Below, piece after piece: positions 1-7,206 of a stretch of 58,151 bases of DNA. Origin of the DNA: CAZIKF01 sp964539825 (GTDB lineage: Bacteria; Muiribacteriota; UBA6191). The first letter of the stretch is position 1; every line of letters starts with the position of its first letter. A program made the translations under genes and the position numbers. The notes beneath the pieces are model-generated. The model worked only from the letters and a program-made list of their open reading frames with translations, had not been told where the DNA came from and did no database searches. Where the stretch lies: assembly GCA_964539825.1 (NCBI GenBank), contig CAZIKF010000032.1:1-58151 (forward strand), read 5' to 3'.

Positions 1-1
1 G

Positions 2-610
2 AAAAAGGATGCAGAAGCTCCCAAAATTCCAGAGTTTAGAACTAACCTGAGAATTCATTACGAAGCTGTTCTTCATTATATTCAAGGTACTGAGGCCACT
101 TTGAAAGAGATTTCTTACTACTCCACAGGATTGCGCGAAATCGTCCAAAGCGGATTTTTATACGAAAATGTCCGGCTCCCCTCCCGGGTATCCTATTCAA
201 AACTACTTGCGGCATCCAATAAGGCACGGAATCACTGGCCAGGTATGAGAGGAAAGTGTTACCCGGTTGTACTTCTGGCAGCGCGGTATAACGGTGCCAT
301 AGGTGATGGATGGTCCTGGCCCGACACCAAAAAATACAGGTGGAAGAGAATTTCAGATCTCAAGAGTGCTATCTGGACTGGAACCCTGCAGCCAGGAATG
401 GTGGTGTACGCGAATACACGTCCTGGGGCTGATCCAAGCTCCTTGAAAATCCAATATGCTCCCCACTGGTTCACATACCTGGGGAAGGACTCAGGTGGAG
501 TGGATCGATTTGCGGATCAATACCGGACAAATTACAGCGCCTCAGAGATGGAAGATTTTATCCCCGGAAGGGTGATCGATTCCTTTCTTGATCCGTACCA
601 GGGGATTTGA
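2..610 (+). CDS. 5'-truncated gene, possible NlpC/P60-like domain protein (C-terminal ~202 residues)
   Basis: The frame is open from the first complete codon of the window to a TGA at 608-610, so the true start lies outside. A TTG at 101 is inside the frame and need not be a start. I do not recognise the family with certainty. The last ~130 residues carry a Cys in GKCYPVV, then LQPGMVVYAN, then PHWFTYLG about 80 residues after the Cys. This order resembles the Cys / PGD(L/V)(V/F)xF / HVGIYLG layout of NlpC/P60 and CHAP-type papain-fold enzymes that cut peptidoglycan peptides. That assignment is an inference from motif order only. It is convergent with the AstE-like gene, with a 6-nt gap between the stops. 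Confidence 0.6.
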   Translation, partial: KKDAEAPKIPEFRTNLRIHYEAVLHYIQGTEATLKEISYYSTGLREIVQSGFLYENVRLPSRVSYSKLLAASNKARNHWPGMRGKCYPVVLLAARYNGAIGDGWSWPDTKKYRWKRISDLKSAIWTGTLQPGMVVYANTRPGADPSSLKIQYAPHWFTYLGKDSGGVDRFADQYRTNYSASEMEDFIPGRVIDSFLDPYQGI

Positions 611-616
611 TTTTCT

Positions 617-1666
617 TCAGGGTAATCCTTGATCTAGCTGGTCATAATCCCAGATCTCATCGATAAACTCAGCGCTCTTCTCAGCGGCCTCCGGGTCCTT
701 GAATGTAGCAACATTGAATAAGGCATCACCCTCATTCGTAAGCGGAAGCCTGGTTTGGCCTATGATGATTCCCTCTGTAGGGGCAGTCACCAGGTAGGAA
801 CGAGTCCCCATAGGATTCAGGATTCTACCAATAATCTCGCCCTCGTGGACCCGCTGACCAATCCTCCTGCGAATGTGAAGAATTCCACTCTGGGGAGCCC
901 GCACCCACTGAAATTTATTGGCTATGAATGCCTCGGGAGTCTTGCTTTGACTGGAAATACTGCGAGCCAGCATACCCAGGCTGTCCATGACCCTCAAAAT
1001 CCCCTTTACACCCGTACGAATCGCGATTTCGTTGTGCCTCAGGGCCTCTCCCCCTTCATAGAGCAACACAGGTATTCCTTGCTCGACTACCGCCTGACGC
1101 AAGGAACCGTCAACCACATTGGAATGTACGATTACCGGAACGCCAAAAGCACGGGCAAGCGACAAAGTTTGCTCATCCCCAATGTCTCCTCTAACCTGTG
1201 GAAGATTGGTCCGGTGACGGGTCCCTGTATGCAAATCAATCCCGTGGGTGGAAATTTCTACGATCTCAGTCATGAAGCTATGCGCTAATCTGGCTGCCAT
1301 GGAGCCTTTGGCTGAACCGGGAAAAGACCGGTTCAGATCTCTGCCATCAGGCAGTTCACGGGATCGCTGGTTAAAGCCGAATACGTTTACGACCGGAGCA
1401 GCTATGAGAGTCCCTTTTAAATTGGAAAGATAACGGCTCTTTAAAAGCCGTTGGATGATCTCTGTACCATTGATCTCATCTCCGTGAATTGCCGCGCACA
1501 CGAAGAGAACTGGCCCTTTGTTCCTTCCATGTAAAACCTGAACCGGCACTTTAACAGCAGTGAAGTCAAACAGATTCGCAACCTCCATCTCCAAGGTCCT
1601 TCGACTTCCCGCTGGAACCTCAGTCCCAAGAATTTTAAATCCGGGGGTACGCCTAACCGGTGACAT
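617..1666 (-). CDS. succinylglutamate desuccinylase/aspartoacylase (AstE/ASPA) family metallo-deacylase
   Basis: A member of the M14-like AstE/ASPA family, zinc hydrolases that cleave N-acyl or gamma-glutamyl-type amide bonds. Visible motifs, numbered from the ATG at 1666: IHGDEINGTE with zinc ligands H61 and E64, DGRDLNRSFPG at 108-117, DLHTG with the third ligand H146, and the probable catalytic Glu in LLYEGGEAL near 204. The last ~90 residues look like a barrel-sandwich domain typical of the RimK-linked subgroup. I chose the ATG at 1666 (14-nt overlap with rimK) over a TTG at 1723 because it begins right before the conserved GFKILGTEVPAGSRRT-type segment; neither has a clear ribosome site. 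It lies directly downstream of rimK and is probably cotranscribed. Substrate unknown; perhaps it removes or recycles glutamyl tails added by RimK. Confidence 0.85.
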   Translation of the reverse strand: MSPVRRTPGFKILGTEVPAGSRRTLEMEVANLFDFTAVKVPVQVLHGRNKGPVLFVCAAIHGDEINGTEIIQRLLKSRYLSNLKGTLIAAPVVNVFGFNQRSRELPDGRDLNRSFPGSAKGSMAARLAHSFMTEIVEISTHGIDLHTGTRHRTNLPQVRGDIGDEQTLSLARAFGVPVIVHSNVVDGSLRQAVVEQGIPVLLYEGGEALRHNEIAIRTGVKGILRVMDSLGMLARSISSQSKTPEAFIANKFQWVRAPQSGILHIRRRIGQRVHEGEIIGRILNPMGTRSYLVTAPTEGIIIGQTRLPLTNEGDALFNVATFKDPEAAEKSAEFIDEIWDYDQLDQGLP

Positions 1667-2558
1667 TTCGCTTAGACTTGCCAGTTCGCTGTTTCTCAAT
1701 AAATTGGATAATGGATCCAGCAATATTCTTTTGGGTTACTTCCTCGATTCCTTGCAGACCGGGGGAAGAGTTTACTTCCATGACTACAGCTCCATGATTG
1801 CTGCGTAATAGATCCACCCCTGCCACCTTGAGCCCCATAGCCTTGGCAGCCCGCACGGCGATGCTGCGCTCTTCGGGAGTGATCCGGATTTTGGTCGCGC
1901 TGCCGCCCTTATGCAAATTGGAACGAAATTCCCCTTCCCTTCCCTTACGCATCATGGAAGCGATGACTTTATCTCCAATCACAAAACAGCGAATATCAGC
2001 ACCGTCAGCTTCACGAACAAATTCCTGAACGATGAAGTTGGCTTTGAGTCCCCTAAACGCGTCAATGACACTCTCGGCCGCTTTGGGTGTTTCGGCAAGA
2101 ACCACTCCCTTACCCTGGGTTCCCTCCAAGAGTTTGACTACCAACGGAGCCCCTCCAACCAGCTTAATCAGCTCATCGGACATCTTGGTAGAACTGGCGA
2201 ATCCAGTTACCGGTAAACCAATTCCCCGGCGGGCCAAAAGTTGTAATGCCCGCAGTTTGTCTCGGGATCGGCTGATCCCAATGGAAGGATTAACCGTATA
2301 CATCCCCATCATCTCAAACTGACGAACTACAGCAGTACCAAAAAAAGTGATTGATGCTCCGATCCGGGGGATAATCGCATCAAAATAGTCCAATGACCGG
2401 TTATTAAAGAAAATTTTGGGATGGTGGGAAGTTATATCCATGTAGCAGTACAATGGATCTACAACCTGTACCTCATGCCCCCGCTCCCTAGCCTCTTCTA
2501 CGATTCTTTTGGTTGAATAGATGGATGATGATCGAGATAGAACACCGATTTTGAGCAC
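1653..2558 (-). CDS. rimK: RimK family alpha-L-glutamate ligase
   Basis: A 301-residue ATP-grasp ligase, the usual length for RimK. Family members add glutamate residues to protein or small-molecule carboxylates (ribosomal protein S6 in E. coli). Visible landmarks: SRDK at 98-101, the ATP-binding PLVVKLLEGTQGKGV at 138-152, QEF at 178-180, DIRCFV at 188-193, FRSNLHKGG at 211-219, and the metal-binding MEVNSSPGLQGIE at 260-272. The C-terminus is short and basic. It is the first gene of a minus-strand pair with the AstE-like gene and is divergent from the RimB-like protease, 81 bp away. This three-gene association is well known. The actual acceptor in this organism cannot be told from sequence. 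Confidence 0.92.
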   Translation of the reverse strand: MLKIGVLSRSSSIYSTKRIVEEARERGHEVQVVDPLYCYMDITSHHPKIFFNNRSLDYFDAIIPRIGASITFFGTAVVRQFEMMGMYTVNPSIGISRSRDKLRALQLLARRGIGLPVTGFASSTKMSDELIKLVGGAPLVVKLLEGTQGKGVVLAETPKAAESVIDAFRGLKANFIVQEFVREADGADIRCFVIGDKVIASMMRKGREGEFRSNLHKGGSATKIRITPEERSIAVRAAKAMGLKVAGVDLLRSNHGAVVMEVNSSPGLQGIEEVTQKNIAGSIIQFIEKQRTGKSKRNVTG

Positions 2559-2639
2559 AAAAACCTCTACTTTCTCTTGGTGGGATCTTTTTTGTAATGC
2601 CCCAATGTCCTAACATAACAAAATCAACGGATTGAAACT

Positions 2640-3065
2640 ATGTCCAAACAAAAGCAAATCCTGGGTTGGAGAGAATGGATTGGGCTTCCCCAATTACAGG
2701 TTGGATCCATAAAGGCAAAGGTAGATACCGGAGCGAGAACTTCTTCTCTTCACGTAGCGGACTTGAAGGTATTTCGATTGGAAGGAATACCTTTTGTTCG
2801 ATTCACGATTCATCCTGTTCAGAAGAAGCCGTTTCCCAAGATTGAGGCTCATGCTGAACTCCATGATATTCGATATGTGAAAAGTTCAACCGGGAGGCAA
2901 ACTCTTCGACCGGTCATTAAAACCGATATTGAAATCGCGGGACACCGTTATGCAATTGAACTCAACCTGGTCAATAGAGACCTGATGGGTTTTCGAATGC
3001 TCCTTGGAAGAACAGCGATAAGAAACAAATTTCTGATCGATCCAGGTAATTCTTATATTAGTTGA
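2640..3065 (+). CDS. RimB-like retropepsin-type aspartic protease (PF05618 family)
   Basis: A 141-residue protein of the family once labelled 'ATP-dependent zinc protease' and now regarded as retropepsin-like. The catalytic motif KVDTGARTSSLH is at 28-38 (D29-T30-G31), and the flap/beta-strand end FRMLLGRTAI near 120-130 matches the family's LLGR signature. In Pseudomonas RimB acts with RimK on S6 tails. Here the gene is divergent from rimK, so the pair shares an 81-bp intergenic region. No signal peptide is visible, so it is probably cytosolic. A weak GGA lies about 10 nt before the ATG. A repeat-like element starts directly after its stop codon. Confidence 0.85.
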   Translation: MSKQKQILGWREWIGLPQLQVGSIKAKVDTGARTSSLHVADLKVFRLEGIPFVRFTIHPVQKKPFPKIEAHAELHDIRYVKSSTGRQTLRPVIKTDIEIAGHRYAIELNLVNRDLMGFRMLLGRTAIRNKFLIDPGNSYIS

Positions 3066-3093
3066 TCCGAGGACCGAGGTTTAGGGCGTTGTC
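3064..3093 (+). repeat. short CGAGGACCG-type element abutting the rimB-like stop codon
   Basis: Three nucleotides after the TGA is CGAGGACCGAGGTTTAGG, which matches the block starting three nucleotides after the DUF711 gene stop at 41460-41462 (CGAGGACCGGGACTTAGG). About 18 of 27 positions agree by eye. The remainder of the 3066-3175 intergenic stretch shows nothing else that I recognise. Confidence 0.4.
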
Positions 3094-3175
3094 GAGAGAC
3101 CATGGCCTTCGCCTGCTAGCCGTTCCTTCAACAAATGAAGTATGGAATTTGGACGGGAACTTTTCTCTGGTGGCT

Positions 3176-4510
3176 TTATTGAGAACCGAGTTCGACTAGC
3201 CTGTTTTTTGATTTCTTATACAACTCATACTGCTCCCTGGCCTGCGATCCATTGCGACTCCTCAGGAGTTGAATGTAGTTCTCGTAATAAGAAGACATTT
3301 CGGCTTTGAGTTTTTCAATTTCACCTGGTTTCGCGGGAGCTATCGGAGCTTGTTGAAACACAACCGGGGCTTCAACCTGGGGTTGAAAGACGGTTGGTTG
3401 TTGCGGAAACGGCTCTAAAATCTGCTGCTGAAAATTGCCTTGTACAGGCGGGGCCTGTAGAGACTCAGCCGCCGGTATTGGTTGAGCCATGGTTTGCCAT
3501 TGAGGTTCATAATTCATCGGAGGTGTGACTTCCTCAAATGAGCTAAAGAGCTTATCAACGGCCATGCCGGCCAGGATGGAAACGCCGATTCCTATGGGGC
3601 CGCCGATGAGCCCGAACGCAAGCGCGGAGGCTGCTGTAGAGCTAATCAATTTAGTCCAGTTGGTTCGTCCAACGTTACCGGAACCGACCTCAAAACCTAC
3701 CGCTCCTCCCAGGAACATGGGTAAGGCCTTTAAAAGACCTCCGCCGATGCCAGGAATGGGAATCCTGGAGAGAATCATCGCGCCCATTGCACCGCCTCCG
3801 ATTCCTGTCAAAAAGGAAGGTTGCAGCATGGGGGCCAGGGCACGCGCTGGATCTACGTTGCCGTCATTTGAAATAGCGTCGCTAAGGATCTGCGCACCGG
3901 CGTAAATTCCTACCCCGGTAAGAGCACCTTTAAATCCGCTGGTCATTTTGGATCGAGCAGGTCCGCTGGACTTCAGGCTCACTTTAGTTTCCAGGGACCG
4001 ATAAGCTTTTTCGTATCTTGGGATTTGTTTTTCAAGACCCTTGAGCGTTTTTAGCTCCTGCGCGGAAGCCAGACCACCCTGGGATTTCACCTTCAGAGCT
4101 TGAGCCTGGGCACGGGTCAGGTCCATCTTGGCCCTGGCCTCGGCAAGTTTGCCCTGGTATCTCGCAAATCCATCCAGATCTGCGGGTCCCTGAATCTGTA
4201 TTTTCTTCATGTTTGGAGAAGCGTCATAAGACTTACGGTACAACACCTCTCCCTTAGCGCCCCGTACTTCATAGGCATTTCTTCCCTGGGAATTCCAGAG
4301 AACTTTTTCACCACTGTTGGAGAATTTTACTTCGGTATAAGGCCGTGTATCCAGCGAAGATACCGCCTTATTGAAAAACATCTTGATTCTTCCGCCGGTA
4401 TGCTGGGCCTTAAAGCCTGCTGGCTGGGCAACAGGTTCCGGCGCCTGAGAGTACAGGGGACTCCCTATCAAAAAGAATATTGTCAGGAAGACGGACAGAA
4501 GCCTTCGCAT
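3176..4510 (-). CDS. exported glycine-zipper protein with coiled coil and Pro/Gln linker, unknown function
   Basis: Not a family I recognise. The 444 residues start with a classical signal peptide (about 1-23, ending SPLYSQA). A charged helical stretch rich in Ala, Lys and Gln (about 110-185) may form a coiled coil. Next is a hydrophobic Gly/Ala-rich block (about 190-325) with repeated GxxxG and GGG patterns that looks like membrane-inserted glycine-zipper hairpins. A Pro/Gln-rich linker (about 330-392) leads to a C-terminal helical segment with Tyr and Leu periodicity (about 395-444). AGGA lies 7 nt upstream of the ATG. It follows the next gene by 9 nt and has the same overall layout, so the two are probably an operon of related envelope proteins. 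Confidence 0.75.
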   Translation of the reverse strand: MRRLLSVFLTIFFLIGSPLYSQAPEPVAQPAGFKAQHTGGRIKMFFNKAVSSLDTRPYTEVKFSNSGEKVLWNSQGRNAYEVRGAKGEVLYRKSYDASPNMKKIQIQGPADLDGFARYQGKLAEARAKMDLTRAQAQALKVKSQGGLASAQELKTLKGLEKQIPRYEKAYRSLETKVSLKSSGPARSKMTSGFKGALTGVGIYAGAQILSDAISNDGNVDPARALAPMLQPSFLTGIGGGAMGAMILSRIPIPGIGGGLLKALPMFLGGAVGFEVGSGNVGRTNWTKLISSTAASALAFGLIGGPIGIGVSILAGMAVDKLFSSFEEVTPPMNYEPQWQTMAQPIPAAESLQAPPVQGNFQQQILEPFPQQPTVFQPQVEAPVVFQQAPIAPAKPGEIEKLKAEMSSYYENYIQLLRSRNGSQAREQYELYKKSKNRLVELGSQ

Positions 4511-4519
4511 TTTAAAATC

Positions 4520-5899
4520 CTAACGCAGTACCTGGTGGAGCATTCGCTCCAGACGCTGTACTTCCTTATGTGCCCTTTTGCGCTGTAGTGCTGGGGCATC
4601 CTGAGCGGTCAAATTCCGTAATTCTTCGACTGCATCCTGGTAGCGGGAAGACAAATTGACCAGACTTTCATTAGAACCAATTTCATGCGAGGGATTGAAT
4701 GTCTCGCCATCGGAGGTGGTATGAGAGGAATACTGGTCACCATCATCATAGAGTGATCTGCGGGACCGTGCTCGACTGGACCCTTCCCAGTCAGGATTCT
4801 CAATGCTGGACCCACTAGAATATTCATCATCTTCGAAGCGGTTTGATGAGTTAGATCCATATCCGCGGTTTGACCTGCCATCGTAGCCGATTGATGAGTC
4901 AGGTCCATATCCACGGTTGGGTCTGCCATCGTAGCTCGATCCTGAATAATTTCCTCGTCCAGTAGTCCATTCGGGAAGTCTTCGAGAAAGAGCGCCGCTC
5001 CCATCTACCCGATAGAGATCTTCTTCCCAACCGGGATAGGCTAGTTCTCCATTATTATCGTGCCAGACATAATCGGTACGAAAATCCATGGGCATCATGT
5101 TCATCATTCTTGGATCTTGAAGGGGGTTCATACCAGGCTGCATACCTGGTGTAAATTGACCATTTTGCTGAAACCAGCCTGGTGCTCCGGCCCATTCTGG
5201 ACCCATTCCGGTAAGGAGTCTGGAACGAACCATTGGACCCTCAGCCATGGCACCCATAGGGCCCATGAATCCTCCGGAAAACCGATGCATGGCACTCTCA
5301 ATTAAGCCGGGAGGTTGACCGCCTCCCATTGCTCTTTGCGCGGCATTAAGTTTAGTGTTGTCTGCAAGAGCATTTCCTAGCATACCCCCTGCAACCGTAC
5401 CCAACCCTGCTCCAATAATGGAACCGCCGGGTATCATGAAACCCAGGAGTCCCCCGGCTAAGCCGCCAGCCCATGAAAGAAAATTGTTGCTTGAATTAAC
5501 CCTGAAGTTTTTAGATCGAGAACTGTTTCCGACCTGAGACGCTAGAAATCCACCAGCCAGAACCGACCCGATAATGGTTGCTGCCGCAATGATTGGTGAA
5601 GCCGCCAAACCAAGCATGGCAACCAGACCACCGCCAACTGCCGCTCCTAATCCCATCCCGACTAGCTTATGAGTACGGAATGTAGCTTCACTCTCAAGAC
5701 TGCGATGAAAATTCATTTGCCTATTCACTTGACGATGAACCATTTCTCGATTGGCAAAGCCCCCAGGCCCATCATAGAAGCTGGATTCAAACGCAAAGGT
5801 CTGAAGAAAGGGTGAAAACAGACTCAAGAAAAAAAGTACTCCGGTTAAAAGAGAGGTTTTCTTTAGTCGAGATATATTTTTATAGACTTGTCCATTCAT
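4520..5899 (-). CDS. exported glycine-zipper protein with YDGRxNRGYG repeats, unknown function
   Basis: The start is set at the ATG at 5899, preceded by AAGGAT at good spacing. A GTG at 5956 would add 19 residues before the signal peptide. The product is about 459 residues: a signal peptide (about 1-36, ending LQTFAFES), a Gly/Ala-rich hydrophobic block (about 76-176) with glycine-zipper spacing, then a Met/Pro/Gly-rich region. A low-complexity stretch near 310-360 has two copies of YDGR(P/S)NRGYG followed by (P/S)(D/N)SS. A C-terminal helical segment (about 415-459) resembles that of the downstream protein. Probably membrane-anchored in the periplasm or outer membrane. No enzyme motif is visible. 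Confidence 0.75.
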   Translation of the reverse strand: MNGQVYKNISRLKKTSLLTGVLFFLSLFSPFLQTFAFESSFYDGPGGFANREMVHRQVNRQMNFHRSLESEATFRTHKLVGMGLGAAVGGGLVAMLGLAASPIIAAATIIGSVLAGGFLASQVGNSSRSKNFRVNSSNNFLSWAGGLAGGLLGFMIPGGSIIGAGLGTVAGGMLGNALADNTKLNAAQRAMGGGQPPGLIESAMHRFSGGFMGPMGAMAEGPMVRSRLLTGMGPEWAGAPGWFQQNGQFTPGMQPGMNPLQDPRMMNMMPMDFRTDYVWHDNNGELAYPGWEEDLYRVDGSGALSRRLPEWTTGRGNYSGSSYDGRPNRGYGPDSSIGYDGRSNRGYGSNSSNRFEDDEYSSGSSIENPDWEGSSRARSRRSLYDDGDQYSSHTTSDGETFNPSHEIGSNESLVNLSSRYQDAVEELRNLTAQDAPALQRKRAHKEVQRLERMLHQVLR

Positions 5900-6047
5900 G
5901 ACAGATCCTTTTGCGCTTCGAAGGAATGATGCCCCATCAGGCTCCACAGGAGTCACCTATCAACCCCCAACATTCCCATCATTATGATTCGTTCATAACC
6001 TACTACGAAGCAAGAGGGAAAAGGTTTCCACCAGGATTAGGTTCTGA

Positions 6048-6821
6048 TCAATCCATTCTTCGGCGAAGATTCTCAACACCGTGATCATCAGAGTAATCAA
6101 TCTTCAGGGGAGTAATTGCGATATAACCATCCAAAACAGCCCTTTTGTCACTGTCCTCCGGCTCATCTAAGGAATCAAGCTCACCGGTGAGCCAGAAGTA
6201 TTCTCTTCCCTGTGGTGTTACCCGTCTCACATAGGAATCACAATATCCCCGTTTTCCCACACGGGTCACGCGAACCCCTTGAATTTTTTCCTTTGGCAAG
6301 GCTGGATAGTTGATGTTGAGCAGTGCCCTCGAAGACATGAGATAATCCTCATGAGCCTTCAAAAAGGAGAGAAACCAATCGATGACTTCCTGCACCCGCT
6401 GGGATTGAAGTTCCAGTGAATTATAGGAAATAGCTATGGAAGGACACCCGTTGATACTTCCTTCAATGGCCGCGGCTACAGTACCAGAATAAAGTACATC
6501 ACAGGCCATATTCGCCCCTGGGTTGATCCCGGAAATCACAAGATCCGGAGGTCGGTCCCGCATAAATTCCAGCAGACAGAATTTCACACAATCTACCGGC
6601 GTCCCTGAAAAGGAGTAGAAATTCTCCAGCCCGAGGGGATTTTTATGGGATTCTACGGCGGAATAATAGACTGGCTCACGAAGGGTGAACGCATGAGAAA
6701 TCCCGCTGCAATTCTGCTCAGGGGATATCATCGTCACGTCATAATGCTTTTGCAGCTCCAAACCCAGAATCTGGTAAGCCTCCGTAAAATAGCCGTCATC
6801 GTTTGTTAATAAAATTCGCAC
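6048..6821 (-). CDS. surE: 5'/3'-nucleotidase SurE
   Basis: SurE is a metal-dependent nucleoside monophosphate phosphatase active in the cytosol. All family signatures are present in the 257 residues: NDDG at 7-10, CSG at 38-40, GTPVDCV at 73-79, SGINPGAN at 97-104 and YSGTVAAAIEG at 111-121. The start is a GTG at 6821, one nucleotide after the TAA of the upstream DUF167 gene, so translation is probably coupled. Length is normal for the family. Confidence 0.95.
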   Translation of the reverse strand: MRILLTNDDGYFTEAYQILGLELQKHYDVTMISPEQNCSGISHAFTLREPVYYSAVESHKNPLGLENFYSFSGTPVDCVKFCLLEFMRDRPPDLVISGINPGANMACDVLYSGTVAAAIEGSINGCPSIAISYNSLELQSQRVQEVIDWFLSFLKAHEDYLMSSRALLNINYPALPKEKIQGVRVTRVGKRGYCDSYVRRVTPQGREYFWLTGELDSLDEPEDSDKRAVLDGYIAITPLKIDYSDDHGVENLRRRMD

Positions 6822-6822
6822 A

Positions 6823-7086
6823 TTAGCTCTCCACGCCTAACATTTGCAGGATTTTCTCTCTCGATCCTGGTAGTTCCAAGACCTTGATCCTACTCTTTTC
6901 TCCCCTCAGAATCCTCAGGTCTCCCCTTTTTAAACCAAGTATTTGGGAAAGAAATCGAATGAGTTCCTTATTTGCCTTACCTTCAACCGCAGGAGCTTTA
7001 AGCCGGATCCGTAGAAGACCCTCAGAATTCATTCCAAGAACCTCACTCTTTGAACCGTTAGGAGTAGCACGCACCTTTAAAAACAC
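6823..7086 (-). CDS. DUF167/YggU (UPF0235) family protein
   Basis: A small protein of 87 residues with the family pattern: VRATPNGSKSEV near the N-terminus, then LRIRLKAPAVEGKANKELI (about 26-44) and the LKRGDLRILRGEKSRIK segment. Function of the family is unknown; the fold is a small alpha/beta RNA-binding-like unit. It is translated just ahead of surE with a 1-nt gap, so the two form a pair. The 120 bp upstream, back to the end of the giant gene, hold a 9-bp-period repeat array. Confidence 0.88.
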   Translation of the reverse strand: MFLKVRATPNGSKSEVLGMNSEGLLRIRLKAPAVEGKANKELIRFLSQILGLKRGDLRILRGEKSRIKVLELPGSREKILQMLGVES

Positions 7087-7148
7087 AATTCAACCTCTGG
7101 TTTGAAAAATCTATGCACGTATCAGTGAATATGACGGGCACACTTTTC

Positions 7149-7205
7149 CTTCCCTGGCTTCCTCTGTTTCCTGTGCTCCCTGGAATTCCTGGAATCTGAG
7201 ATTCC
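7149..7205 (+). repeat. 9-bp-period TTCC array ending in a GGAATC/GATTCC hairpin
   Basis: Successive 9-mers read CTTCCCTGG, CTTCCTCTG, TTTCCTGTG, CTCCCTGGA and ATTCCTGGA (7149-7193). GGAATC at 7191-7196, TGA, then GATTCC at 7200-7205 forms a 6-bp stem with a 3-nt loop. The hairpin touches the stop codon of the giant gene (7207). It lacks a T-tract on the minus strand, so it is not a textbook terminator. A sister array is at 41908-41970 and shares the exact unit CTTCCTCTG. Confidence 0.65.
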
Positions 7206-7206
7206 C

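Noticed and set aside
1667..1723. Longer start for the AstE-like gene at a TTG at 1723
   Set aside because: It would overlap rimK by 71 nt and add residues before the conserved family start.
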